From Pyxicephalus adspersus (lineage: Eukaryota; Chordata; Amphibia; Anura; Pyxicephalidae), in NCBI RefSeq assembly GCF_032062135.1, contig NC_092862.1, forward strand, positions 92,415,436 to 92,479,435: a stretch of DNA of 64,000 nt, written 5' to 3'. The position numbers were made by a program, and so were the translations under genes. The notes under the pieces were generated by a model, which made no database searches, had not been told where the DNA came from, and saw only the letters and a program-made list of their open reading frames with translations. Positions 13,501 through 28,500 of this stretch are shown here, piece after piece (the stretch's first letter is position 1; each line of letters opens with the position of its first letter).

Positions 13501-16500
13501 GCACAAAATCATGCATTACAACTCACACTGTTGAGATCAGCAATGCTGACATCATCAGACACTATACTTCCCCTACGATTGGAGCGACTAAAATAATCAG
13601 CTGCAGATTCACTCTGGTCACAAAAATCTGATGACTTGAAACAGAGATAAAAAATGATCACTTATTTATCACCCAGATACAAAAGTAAATGACATCATAC
13701 TAACAGGATATAGAACTTTATTTTCCATCTGTGAAGCTACATTAAGGACATTATATTATTAGACAGATCAACATTGAAAAGATGGTTTCCACACTGGATT
13801 TGCCAAAAATGCCTTTTGTGTATATCAATGAATTTAAAACGCGTTTTAAATGCGTTTATGTTTCAAGTGCTTATAAACGTGAGAAAATGCCCCGTTCAAA
13901 TAAATTGAAGCCCGTGTGTTATTTTTGTAAACGTTGCAAAGCAGTGTTATAGGTAATCCTCATAAACATGCATCAAGGAAAATGTCCCGGTGTAGATTAG
14001 CCTATTGGAATGCATTGGAATTTCAGACATGGGCTTTTAAAGCCTCAGGTTAAACGCTGGGAAAAATGTCTGTGTAAACTAAGCCTAAAACACAAAGGTA
14101 TTTAAAGAAAATATTACAAAAACAGTAAAAAGGAAAAAAAATGGCAGATAGGTTGTCATAAAGATAGTGTCTGGTAGATTCACATGCATGGGACAATTTA
14201 AACACAAAGTTCATATAAGTTAATTTTCTTTATCTCTTCATTTGTCAAACTTGAAAACACTGTCATGCAGCTTAGCTCACCAAACTATCCTTTCGTCCCC
14301 GTCCAGCACTATACGAAGATACAGAACCCTCATCATCTGTACACTATAAAGAACACACTATTATTGCTGCTCACAAAACATTACCCAGAGCTGAAGATCA
14401 CACAGCAATTACAGGTGGAGATTTCTGCAGAGTTTTTTGTAATGTACCTTTGGAAACCCTTTTATGCCTAAGCCAGACTTATCAAGGTTTTGTTCCCTGG
14501 CAAACAGGTTTCTAAGAGGCACCTGAAAGCCTTACTACCTCAAGAAAGGAAAACAGATGCTCCAATAATTTTAATGGAGTAACTTATGGCTACTTTAAAA
14601 TAATGGCAATACACTTATCACCACCTTTTAATAAACAGCAAAGGTGGCAAGAGGTATTTTAAACAAACATCAGATTGTAGACCATGGCCCTCTGTAGGAG
14701 ATTAAAAAGGACCAAACTTATTGTTTGCTAAAAGTGATAATAAATTTGGTGATATGGTTTAAAAATAGGGTTGAATATTGAAATGTTTGGCAAAAATGAA
14801 TAAAAACTTTTTAAAAAAGGGTATTTGAAAAAAAAGGGGCAATAATTATCAACAAAATAGGGTTGGCCACTGATAAATGTGCTGCATAAGTTACACACAT
14901 GTCAGATGACGGTCATCCTAAATTTATAAACAACAACCTCTATGCATCCCTTGAGAGGGGAAAAAGTGGGTACTGCTCGCTCAACTTCCCCCTTCCCCAC
15001 TTTATAGAACCTATTGGCACAGCGTGTACAGTGCTCATTCATTCATCGGTCACTGAAGACGATCACAAATGATTGTGTCAAGCAACAATCACCTGAAGGC
15101 TGTAACAAATGGTACAGTCAAAATAAACCTAGAACGCATGTTTAATCATCAAGTGCTTGATCATGAACCAAATGCTTTAAATTCTAATAAATTAATACAG
15201 CTTTAGGTAGTAGAGGAGAAAAAATAAAATGAAAATATACACACACATATACAGATACATATACATATACACACACACACACAAGCTCCACAAATTTCAC
15301 ACTAAAGCTCAGAGCATTAGATCCTCTTTAGATGTAATTTGGTACCCTAAAACAACCACAACCATATCCTTTTTTATTAAAAATTTAAATATGACACCAA
15401 ATAAAGATAAACTTTATTGTACCAAGGAAGCCCCTACATAATATATTTTTCATATATTTGGAAGTAAATCACATACTTCAAACACAGAAAATATTTAAAA
15501 AAAATGGTTGTATCTAAAATAAAAAGCAAGGAGAACTATCCTGTAGTTGGTGATAGTTCTAGACCCTGACACAAACAATAACATGCAGTGGGAGCGCTCA
15601 CCACAGGACTGCTTCTTGTCGAGCTGGCTCTAGATGAATGGTAGCTATATTCAGAGGGCTGGTAACAGAGTGACCACAGAAATAAAATTATTTATAAAAA
15701 AAAAAAAAAATGCTTAAGAATGTTGGAAAAGAAACTGTATCATAAGCAAATTAAGACTTACAGTTCGAGAATTGTACAAATTAGAAAAGCCATCCCCATA
15801 GAGTGATGTCTAAGAAACAAAATATAGGTAAAAGAAAAATGAGTAAATTATCTCTTCATGCATATCTAAGCTGTCTGAAAGAGAGTGGCTAAACTTGGGC
15901 AGCACTATGCAGGCTATGCTTACAGTTCATCTATCCTGCTACTTCAGCAGAAAACCTTTATAGAAAGGATTAGTGTATTTTTTCCATTTCAAAAACTGCA
16001 GCTATCTGAATACATGTTTCTAAATTAAAATACAGGCTTCATGGAACACCTAACGTGTCTCTCATTTTGAGATAAAACTTTTAGTTAAATAAATGAATAT
16101 TTTTATTGAACAATATGGGCTAGGTAAGGCTGGGTCTACATAGACGTTTTTTAAAAACGCATGTAAACGTTCCTATTCTGTTTATATGCATTTTTATGCA
16201 CTTTATTAGCTTTTTAAAGCTTGCCTGTAAAATTCTGGAAAACGTCTATGTCGCGTTTTCCTGCGTTTTTTATCGTGTTTTAACACGTTTTAAACTAATT
16301 TGCATATTAAGTGCTTAAAACCGTGGGGAAAGGTCCCATTGAAATCAATAGAAGCATTTACCTGCGTTTTTTGGCGTTTTCAGCGTTAACCCAGCGTTTT
16401 AATTTTTTTAAACATTGCAAGCAACGTTTAAGATAAATGTCATAAATGTGCCTCACGGAAACGTCCTGGTGTAGATTAACCCATTGTAATGCATGGGGAT

Positions 16501-19500
16501 TTCAAACAAGGGCTTTAAAATCCTCAGGTTAAACGCTAGGGAAACAGTCGGTGTAGACTAAGCCTGAAGGAAGTTAAAATATACCAGACCTACTGACAGG
16601 ATCAACAAGTGGTACAACTTGTGGCAGAGAGAAATAAAATGTCTGTGGTAATACTACCGACAGACTGCATCATATACAGTGAGGGAAAGAAGTATTTGAT
16701 CCCCTGCTGATTTTTTACGTTTGCCCTCTGACAAACAGGGGTTGATAGGGGTTGATCCCCTATCAACCAGCAAGATTTCACGTTCTTTCTTCCAGCAGAA
16801 ATAGAAAAGTGGGAGTTATACTTCTGGGCCATCAGTAATTTAACTACTTCCAGTGTCATCACAACCAGGCCACAGAGGTGTTCCTACTTCACTCTTCTGT
16901 CCATTCAAAAAAAATATTGCTCTAGCCTTTATTTCTTGGCCTGGAGGAGAGGGAGGCAGGAACAAGACTGCAGTGTTGGAGGTCTGAGGCCTGCAGCACT
17001 TAGTCTATTATCCGCCTGAAAATACAACTCCTGCTTCTCTTTTTTCCAACAGGCAAACAAGAAGATTTGAAGGATGCAATAAAAAAGCTTGCTTTTGAAG
17101 AAGAGAGAGATTTGGACTGGTTAAAGGTGGGGAACTGTATTCTACCTGGAGCTGAGGTTTACAACTTCATGTATAATAAAAAGTTGAAGGCTAAGCAGTA
17201 ACATAAATCTAAAAACTGTAATTAAACAGTGTGTTAAAAAACAAAGTAATAGACATATTACAACTTAGATTATCTAAAAAAAAATGAACCAATATTTTGT
17301 GTGTTAAACAGTTCACGTAGACTGTTTATACTAACCGAACTTGAACTTCGGAGCAAGGTAGTACCTAATTTTGGAGAAGTCTGTAAAAAAAATATTTAGT
17401 AGAGTTTCTAATGAACTGTCAATAAGGTCTGTAGGCAGTATATAATATGCACGTCATAATTGGGCATAGCGACATTGAAGAGATCTAAATTTGCAATTTG
17501 GTGAGCTTGTGAACACAGATGAACTTTAATGGAAAATCTTTAAGCACGTAATTGGTAAAGCATTTGAAAGTGGCTGCCCTCTGTTTAGAGACAGATTTCA
17601 GCTGTTATTGCAAAAGAGACCAAGAGCGTTAAAGTGTTTAGATCATAAAAATGGTAACAAAGCTAGGGACTGCATTTTTAACAGAGACGCAAACACACGT
17701 CTTGTCCCCATTTAGTGCAGACAACAAGGCCAACTTTGTACTAACCCTGTAGCTTCTAGTAGTGGCTGATGGCTCACTGTAGAGAGAAGAAGACTATTGG
17801 GAAAAGAAAAACTTGAGCATATATACGAAAACCTCCACAGACATACCTTTAGCAAAACTGACATAGACCGCAAGCTATTGTGAATTGCATGCAGAGGATC
17901 AGTCAAAAACATTTTTGCTTGGTTTATTGCTATTTTTAAACAACTCTAAGTATGTACTTGGTGCCAGTAAATATGTTTATCACAATTGCAAAGAGAAGCT
18001 TTTATGCTTGAAGTTGATCAGAACACACACATGTGAAATTCTTAGCTTTATGAAACAGTTCCACAGTAATCACACTATTTCCTGTTTGGAGTCAGCTGGC
18101 TGCAAAGGTTTCCTCCTACTTTAACATCTGCAGGCCTTGTATGGCAACATTACATATTACTATGTGTGTATGCTAACTTCTATTAGCTTCTTCTGACATG
18201 CCAGCACAAATGTTCAAGTTTAACCCCAACCAGTAAGCATTTTACAGCATGCACAATATGGGAGCTGTAAGGCAATATTAACAGACCCGAGTGTGGTAGC
18301 TGGAAGAGGGTTTGCTATATCTGAGACTGCTATAGTTTCGTTGATCGTGATAAAGTCCACCCTGTAAGATGTAAAAAGAAAAGCAGAAGAGATATTTTAT
18401 GGAAAATGCAGGTATGTTTCCAAAAGCACACAATGATTGCTGTGTGGGCGTGGAAATTACAGCAACTAAATATATTAAAAGAAAACAAAAAAAAAAAAGA
18501 CTTGCTAAACTCAGTAACTCTATGGACACTTGGATATAGATGTTTAAAAAACAAGCTATTACACATAAATAACTTGGAGACCTAGAAAAAATACAAAACC
18601 AATCCAAACTGATAACCAAGCTTTAGGTAGAAAGAGAACATCATGCATATTCTTCTCATATTGCTTAGGGACACCAGGGGAAAGATTTTTACAACAATTT
18701 TTTGAGTTAGACACCCTTTGCCCAGTTTACCAGAATGCAAAATAAATGAATGTATTCCTAAACCAGCACTTAGTATGTGACCTTACAATGGCCTCAACAG
18801 GGGACAGAATCTGAAACTATATTGTAGTGTATATCTTGTATCCAGAATCCAAAAGACTTAACGAATTACCATCCAAAAATAAAACATCTGTTTTGAGTGG
18901 ATGTAGCTTTGAAGTGTAGAAGTGAAGATATTTTACATCCTGGATTTGTGCCAAGCAGTTAGTTCTACAGACTCTACAGAGGTCTGTGAATGAAATTGAT
19001 CGGTTACAGCCATGTCATCAGAAATTTAGTGTTATAGATTCTTATAATAGGATCCTGTGTGAATTTGCTGGCAACACACACACACATACTAAAGCAGCCA
19101 AATATATCAATCATAATTTTCGGCATCATGTTGAATAAACATCAACTAGAAAGTCAAGAGGCGCAAAGATACATTACTGTCAAGAAATCTTGCCATAGGG
19201 TATTAGAAACCAATGCAGGATTTAGTACTTTGATGCCTATCTCAAATTAAATTCATTTTGAATGAAGCTCACCTTAAGGTATCAACAATAAATGTTCATC
19301 AACTAACATCTGTACTTTCATCAGATTCACAAACATACAAAACAAATGAAAGGCCCTGTTTTGGTACAACTACCATATGATTTTGGAATATGAAGTAATC
19401 TTAATTGTCTAGAAAAAGTTATGCTGCAGTCAGTTTTACTTTAACACAAAAAAGAACAAAAAACATGTTGATAAATGTTACCAAAATAATATTTTGGTAC

Positions 19501-22500
19501 CAACCAGTAGGTCTTTATGAGAACTAGAGGATTTATTCTTGCTTGCATAAGAGTTGTAGTTATGATTCTGAAAAATAAAAACATTTTTTCTAATGCACCA
19601 TCTAATAAAACAATGTAATCAAATCTCTTTGGAGACTGTGTCTTGTTGAAAATGGCAAAACTACAATCGCCTTTTAGCATGAGGATAAGTAAGGGTTAAC
19701 AAAATGTAGTATAACTACAATTCACAAATGAGTTAGTAGTAGTTATTTATTTTTATATATCCACTCCACAACACTTGTAAAAATGCCTTCACACCATGCA
19801 CAGAGTTACATACAGAGTGCACGCTTCTCCTGGATGAATCCTTCAGCAAGCCGTACTGACACAAGTTATAAAGTAAAAACAAAAAATTAGGTGGGAAAAT
19901 GAAAGAAAATGTAAAAGACATAAATTCAAGAGATTTTTTATCTTTTAAAAACCTCAGATAAGTAAATTGCAGATTATTGGGTTAACTTTATAGAATGCTT
20001 AGCAGCAATGATTCCCCTTTTCAATTATGGTATATATTCCAAATGTAAATATGTGTGTTCTGTGACTTTACTGTCGATCAGATCAATATATTTCTACAAG
20101 AACATTTCACATTTGCTACTCCTAAAAATAACAGCTTCAGTCAGCCAACAAAATTGTTCCAGGACTTTGAGTTCAATCGAAAACAAATCTTTATCAGCAG
20201 GTACCAAATAGTTGAAAATACAAGTAGGGGTGCCTTTTGTACTATCCATGACAGCAAAGCATTGCATTTATATCAACAAATTGCCACTTCTGCCAGAAAA
20301 CTGTTGCAATTACAAATGGTTTATTACTGTTTCCTTTGTTGGCACTAGAAGAACACAAAAATAAAGAAAAAAAAATGAAAAATCTGAGACATTCCACACA
20401 AAAATCGCCTGGACAAAATTATTGGTACCCTCAATTTAATACTTGGTAGTAACTTGGAATTAACTGATAATAATCACTTTCTGTAACCGTCAGTGAGTTT
20501 TTTTTTTTTTTTTTTACCAACGGGAATTTTTCACTGCTCTTTCTTTGCCAGCTGCTCCATGACTCTCAGATTTGAAGGGTTCCTTCACCCAACTGCAGGT
20601 ACAGGTGTGGGATTTAGATCTGCACTCATTTCTGGCCACTTCAAAACTCTACAGAACTTGGTCCTAAACCATTTCTGGGTGATTTTTGAAGTATGCTTTG
20701 AGTCATTGTTCTGCTTTAAGACCCATATCCTCCAGCTGTGACCCAGCTTTTTTACACTGGGCCTTACACTGCCCCCCAAAATTCTTTGGTAGTCTTCAGA
20801 TTTTTTAATACCATGCAAATAGTCAAAATTACCAGTGCCTGAAGCAGCAAAGCAACCTGAAAACATCAGTGAACCCCCCTCCATGTTTGACTGTAGGGAA
20901 CGTGTTCTTTTCTTTGGAGGCATCTTTTTGCTTTTTGTAAACAGTCGAATAATGTGTGTTACTGAAAAGCAGTGTTTTTGTTTCAGTCCAGAGGACATTC
21001 TCCCACAAGGATTGTAGCTTCCACCGATGAGATTTTAGCAAACTCCAATCTAGTTTATGTTTCTGTGTCAGCAGCGAGGTCCTCCTGGATCTCCTGCCAT
21101 AGCGCCCCTTTTCATTTAGATGGCGACTGATAGTGCAAGCTGACACTGTTTTACCCTGTGCCTTCAGGTCAGCTTTATTTGTTAGGAAGTTGATTGAGAT
21201 TGTTTTTCCACCAAACAATTCCTTGTTGTAAAATAAAATTAATCTTTCTCTTTCATCCATGTGGAGAGATTAGCAACAGTGCCATGGGCTGTTAACTTCT
21301 TTACAATGTTGCACACAGTGGACACAGGAACATTAAAGTTTCTGGAGATGGACTTGTAGTCTTGGGATTGTCCATGCTTTTCTATCATTTTAGTTCTCAA
21401 ATCCTCAGACAATTCTGTTTTTCCCTTCTATTCGCCCTGCTCATTTTGTTAAATACAAACGTGTATTTTAAATACAATTTAAATTTGAGAGACCTGGAGC
21501 AGCTGGCAAAAGAGGAGAGGTCCAAATTTTTAGTTACAGTGTGCGATTGTTACAGAAAACGATTAACATCAGTTATTTCTTCAAAAGTGTGTGCTACCAA
21601 GTATTAAGTTGAGGGTGCAAAAAATTGTGTCCAGGCCAGTTTTGACCCTTTTGTGGAATGTCTCAGATTTTTTGTACCGTCTGGTTTTCTGTGTTCTTCC
21701 AGTGCCAACAAACAAAATAAACATGACAATACCAAAGCATTTGTAATTGAAACACTTTTCTAGGAAGAGTAGTGCATTTTCTGACATAAATGCAGGGGTG
21801 CCAATATTTTTGGCCATGACTGTATATGCTATCTTGAGCATCTTTATTATCATACTTTGGTAAAAGTTCAAAAAGGTCAGGGAAGATGAGGTAGGACAAA
21901 TACTTCAAAACATTTAAATTTGTATTTGCAGCCTATCTGAAAATTTCAAAAATGAATAAATAAATCACAAATAAATAAATAAATAAATAACACAGCTGTA
22001 ATTACAAAGCCTAACGAAATGATCTTTTAGTATCAATATTTATGACTAACTAACTGAAAAACTTAACCCCTATACTGGTTGGATGGGAAGAGCTGTAAAA
22101 CGGTGTACTGACATTCTTAGCTAATCTCAAGAATATGCACAAAGCTTCAAAAGCCACAGATCAAAGTGGTTTAATTTTTGTTTAGAAACAACTAAAATAT
22201 ACTTGCATCTACACCAAAGAACAACAGAAGCTGGCACAGATCAGTGACTGGCCAAGACAGGAAACCCAAAACACGACACACCCTGCTATCCGTCATCCAC
22301 CAGAAGCAAATGGATATGAGTAAGCACTGGCACAAAGCCGCACATGATCAACCTCATGAGTCAGTAAAAAGGCTTCTATTATAACTTTTATTCAATGGTC
22401 GCCTCCCCCTCTCATTTCTCATGAGCTATGTCTATTTAAAAAAAAAAAAAAAAAGAGCTTTCTCCATGCAATTTTCACCATCTGCATCATTTTACTTGTA

Positions 22501-25500
22501 CTACAGTAACTGTAAAGTTCAGCATAAGTATTAAAGTTAGTTTACATTTTTTTATACAAATTTAATACAAATAAAAAATATATATGTATAAATATATATA
22601 TTTATTATTTGTATTTATTTATTTTTTATCTGTATAAATATATATATATATAAATATATTGTGTCTTATTGTGTGTATAGTGTCTTATAGTTTTGTAGCA
22701 CCCAATGGGCACTGGGTATCCGCAATACCTGGAATGTGTCAAGCCCTGACTTTTCTTTAATAACTGTCTCTCCTAAAGTGAGTAGCAGTTAGTACTCGAT
22801 ATCATAGAGGTGTCATTGGTTTTCTTTTGAAGCAGCCATTTCTTTTAAAAACAGCGTTCTTAGGAGCCCTTAAGCAGAAAAACTGTAAGGAAGTTTCTGC
22901 TGGACACTTTATCCTGGTGTCATCCTTGTGGATTCTATTGCATTCAACATCAGTGACAGATTGTTGAAATAACAGGAGGCCGCAGAATTTAGAAATACTA
23001 TTTTTTTTTTTTTATTCCTATCATCTACTTTTTCTCTCTTTCCAGAGTTTACTATAAATAACTTAGTCACTTTTATGCTACAAACATAAATAACAGAAGC
23101 AGGCAATGCCAAAAATATTTTTAATTTTTTTGAAAGCATTTGACATGAAATGGCATTCTAGGTTGGTACATACATTTGTTTCATATCGACTTGACTTCGA
23201 AGATTTATCTTTCAAGATATCAGACTTGAAATAACAGAAAAGGGGGTGGAGAAAATGGTTTTAAAATAAATAAATAAAACAAACTAAAATGACAAAGTAG
23301 ATTAAACACACGCAACACCCACAATACTCAACACCAAATAAATTTGGATTATTGTTTGACATACAATAGTAAAGGGCAATATGGGGTTACCACTTGAGCA
23401 AAAACAAATTTAAATTATACATCAAGCCACCTATCATGAATTTATGTCTGTAGATGTTCTTAATCAAGGAGATGGAAATAAGAACATTTTTTTTTTTACA
23501 CTGCCTAATAGTCAGCAATCAGATTAAATTCTCCAAATGCATTTTGAAGACAAATCATATTAGTTTTGCATAATATGAGCACAAAATAAAATAGGGCATG
23601 CAGGGGCTTCTATTGTGTAATCAAGGCAAATGATACGTGATGAATTATCAGGACTATTTAGTTCAGCACACTTCAGTTGTCTTTCAATGAAACCTCAATA
23701 AAATATATGACGCTCCATTCTCTGAAAAAAAAATGTTAATTTCAACCAGTACTCTTAACACCTAAAACATGCAAGTCATAAAAGGATTTAAAGGGAGGGG
23801 TTAGGTTTTTCCTAAAGTACACTGCAAGACGTGTTTCAAGTATAGTACACACCACAAGGTCTCTTCTCCTTGAAGTGCTTTCTCTGCCTTTGTGTGAGCC
23901 ATGGATATCCAACGAGGAGCTCTTAAGAGTAACAAATATTTAGGTTTATATATTAAATAAATATTAAATAAAATAATCGCAATACAGAGCATATTATGTA
24001 ATGTGTGAAACCTAAATTAAGAAGTTTCAAATACATGTAATTAAAGGTTAAAGAAAAACCAAGGCCACCGAATAAAGAAATAAAAGGAGCAGCAATTAAA
24101 TGTCAGACACAATTTAAGGCTTAGCCAGGGAAGGTAAAGTAAGTTTTTTGTCCAATCTTGCTTTTGCATTGCAGAATACATGAATTTCGTACTTCTTTAG
24201 ACCGTAATATAATATCCTTTAGTGGTACTTTGAGGCCTAACTCTAACAATACCGTATTATAGCTTTGGACATAGTAAGGAAGATTTCAGTCAGTTTTTTA
24301 TTTCTGTCTAGTGTCCAATTGTAAAGATTAATCCCTTAAGTATTAATCAGAGTTGAAATTAAATCAATCTATAAACAAAGCACCAGTGCACAGCACTCCA
24401 GACAAAAGCAGCAGGACCACATCAAATACATGGCAAGGAGATGAAAAACTTAAACTTAGTTTAAATTTGTTGCTTTCTCATACAAGCGAGTATATTCCCT
24501 GCAATATTTAGCTCTCCTGTCTCTAGTGACTTACTACTGAGAGAAAAATAGAAGCCACCATTGCGGACTTTCTTCTGAAGATGCAAGTTGCCTCCAGTAA
24601 CTATGTCTTCTGTTTTCTCTTCAATTTCCAGCCTATGAGCCAGCAAAGGTAGCTGCTGTCTGGCGGTAATGCATTCTACTTTACAACAGCAAGCAGGAAA
24701 GGCTATCAGTTACTGTACCCTGTAACATCACAAACCTTCTAAAAATCCTGCAAGGGGCATTGGTAATAAAGCATCACACAGATTAGGATACCTAAAATTC
24801 TAGTCAAAAATGCGTGTATATAAAGTATATATAACATAACAGAAAACAAACCAACCCTATGAGTTTCAAAACCTCTGCTAGCAGTCAACCCCGAAGACTC
24901 CTTAGAAGAGGAAATCATAAAGAAAGACGATTAGCGTTAGAAGGTGTCAACATTGAAAACCTAAGATAACAAAACAGTACAAACCAGATATGGACGATGA
25001 CTGGACAGGTGGGTGTACCTGGCCCGGTCAGAATCCTCCTGAGATAAAACAAAGCATGTTGAAAGAGTTATTCCTTTTATTAAACAGTCAAAATTTTCTT
25101 TCATAAAGAAACATTCTTTAAAAAGAAAATATCACACATTTCTGCATGCAAAGGACAAAATGTTATTTAAAAACTTTGAAAGGCTTAAGCATTAGTGAGT
25201 TTGTTGCCTACAGCAACTAACTACGTACAATAACTGTTTCATGTTTAAAGACTCCAATAATTGACAATTACAAGATTTGGTAATTTTTTCATGTCTGCAG
25301 GTCCTGACACTTGACATGTCTGATTTTGGATAGAGTGAGCAATTGAACCTACTAGCGGAGGTTCCTCTACTACACCTCTTTACTAAAATAAATTTGATAG
25401 CTTAGCAGAAGTGACCTTCCAAGTTTATGAACTCTCTCTGTTACCAATAGATGAGTGGTCTTCAAATAAACCAGGGGAAAAATCTGTTAGCAGATAGAAG

Positions 25501-28500
25501 CCTACCGACAGCTTTTAAACAAACAGGCAGAATAAAAACACCCCAATTACTATTGTTTTTCACCTTGACAAAACAAGTAGAACAGGCTGCTGCCCCCATC
25601 TATCTGTCCGCTCTCTCCCTCTCCTGCTGTGCTACAAGCAGTTAGATCACCTGGGCCAACCTTGCAAGTTTATGCAACTCAGTGCAGCACTTTCAGGATT
25701 TATTGTACTGAGGGTGGTCAGATTCTAAGCAGGGGCAGACAGGGTGATGTAGCATTTAGTACCTAGTTCTAACTTCCAATCAAGCACATTGGTCACCTAC
25801 AAAGTGTAGGCGATTTGTGAAGGGGTGGGAGCCCCTCTTTGCCTTTCAAATCAGCAGAAACACAGAATAGAAGGCAGTACAAAAAGAAAAAGAATTTGTT
25901 TCAACCTGAAAGGTTGTTCTGAGGTCAACCAGAACGCAAAGAGCACTATGGTTTACTTTTCTAAAAAAATAAAAATATAAAAAAATAATATAAATATATA
26001 TATATTCTAGCTTTTCAAAAGGATGTCTAAAAAGCCAAGAACAGTTAAACTATTTTTAAAAATATTCTAAACCAGTAAAAACTGACAAAAGCTACAGGAG
26101 ATAGATGTCTCAAATCTAGTATAATTAATAGTACTGTTCTGTATGTTACTATTTCTAATTGTTAGCATAATATTTAAATTATTAGAAGAACAGGCCTGTC
26201 TGAACATCTCATCCTCAACCCCATAACTTATCCATCTTCTCTACTAAATCTTCTGGAAACAGGGACTGCTGTTAAAGTCCTAACACTATGCCAAAGTATG
26301 AGGAATGTTACTCAACAGGAATAGCCACATTTAAAGTGCACAACATAAAGTGGACCTTGCTATACAAAACAAGTAGATGTTTAGTTTGTCCCTGTTTAGC
26401 TTTGTCCTTGCACCCTCCCCCACTTGTTTTAGTAGGGTTCAAAGACCTGTAAAATAAAAAAAATTCTGATTTATTCTCAACCCAGTCTTCCGAGGCTTCC
26501 AGAACCTAGGTGAGGGTGACGTCACTTTTCTTCTGGCTAAATCGTGGAAAATAAAGAGATGACTTGACTCTTTAAAGAAGACAGCCTTGCAGTACACGGA
26601 AGTGTCTTCTTGTGAGATCTGGCCTGCTTTGCATCAACCATTCCCAGTTGATTGGTGACATTAGGCTCAGCGATGTGAAAGTCGGGGTAAGGCAAGTAAA
26701 ACATCTAACTTTTGTTCTCTACAGACACCCTTAGCAACTACTAAAAGCAGGTAATTATTTACTGTCTGAACCTTCATCATTAAGTAAACATATTCAACCA
26801 TACACAGGAAAAGACATATTCCATCAGTGCACCAGGTTTGTGGTGAAATCATTTTCAATGATATACCAGTTCCACCTTAGTTTAAAAGCACAACTGGTAA
26901 AACCAGAAAACATGCCTCACATTTGTTAGCAAATTTATCTATTTATCAAATGAATACCTATGTTTAACACTAAGCTTCACTTTAATAGTTAAAACCTAAA
27001 GCAAACCACAATCACACTTCCTCCTAAACATGTCAACATTGTGATATAAAATATTCAAGGTATGCCTCCCTTTATATACAGTTTGCTATAGGAAAGACTT
27101 GGAAAAAAAGGACCCAGAGATTCATATTTCTGCAAATATATGAATTAAATCGTGTTTTTCAGAAAGGCATGATTATGCAGATTATGCATTACAATATTAT
27201 ATTTGGGCCTTGCTTTGAAAACAGCTTTAAAAAAAAACTTTTTTTTTTTTTTTTTTTGACAGAACATTACTGCGAAGCTGCTTTAGTGAGAAAGTGGAAA
27301 CAAAAACTGCTTGATAATAAAGTTATTAGGAAGGAACAAAGAAGAAAGTTAAAGCTTTAAAGACATTATGGGGTAACCGCACTAAACAGACCTTGGAATT
27401 ATTTCAAATAGTTGTATATACTGTAATAATAATGTCCGCTTTCTACATCTTCCAGGCCAAGCAAGAACAGGCATCTTGGCTGCCTATCAACAATGGGTTT
27501 CTATGATGCTCATTTTTATATTCTCCTGAAGCCAAGAACTTATAAGAACACTACAGTTCACAATGATACAACATGTTCAAACACAAAAATTAAAGCATTA
27601 CAGAGCTGTACATTAGACATCTCAAAAGTGATACACATTGCAATAACAAAAGTGTATAAATGCTATCTAGTAAAACTCCAATTTTTTAAACCCTAATGAT
27701 TTTTACATTATTGATGTCAAGGCAAGAACATATTACCCAATTACTGAAAAATACCTACTGGATTTTACCATAAAGATGGATGCCGGTTTATGTATCTTCA
27801 CCGTTTATTGGGTTTAAAAGAACGGTACTGCACTGCCACTATCTTACTGCCACTTATGCAAGAAATTTATGTAACATTATCGGATGTACCTATCATCCTG
27901 TATGCTATGTTCACGATATGTTTCTATGTATAAGTCTGGTTATCTCTGTAAATGAAAATGTTCAAAAAAAAAAAAAAAAAAAAAAGATGGATGCCGAATC
28001 AGTTTTTCTGACCTGACGTCAGAAAACAGCTCTGATCACAAACAACTTTTAAAGTCTACTGCAATATACTTTACTTGATATTTTAGGTCGTAAATAGATT
28101 TCAATGCCAAAAACAAAAGAGTTATGTGCCTTAGGTGTCACTGGGAACTAAAATAATTCTTAAACCCTCATCCACAAACTCATAAATTTACTGCTTAATT
28201 TTGGACCTCCCCTCAAAACTTTAACCTAACCATTAAACTTTCACTTGACTTAAAACATGACCCCTGAAATCGGATCCCTCAATAATTTTTTCAAACCCGA
28301 CAATGCTGAAAACTACTGATCCAGGCTCCCTATGACAATGTAACTAAGAGATGTCAAATGGCACAAAATATTTACCTGGATTTAAAAGGCATCTCTTAAA
28401 TCACACAAAGAAAACAAAACTTTTATGTACATAATAAAGTATTGTATTTATTTAACACAGAGGAACACAACTTATATTAATATAAATGCTTTATGGTTTT

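Noticed and set aside
17844..17871. Minus-strand segment ending at a GTATGT donor
   Set aside because: The acceptor is weak (CACAATAG), the length is 28 bases, and the reading would break the uniform phase-0 pattern.
24461..24646. Minus-strand open frame with charged N-terminal part ([11 protein letters not shown])
   Set aside because: No splice sites keep phase with the neighbouring LRRFIP2 exons and no family was recognised.
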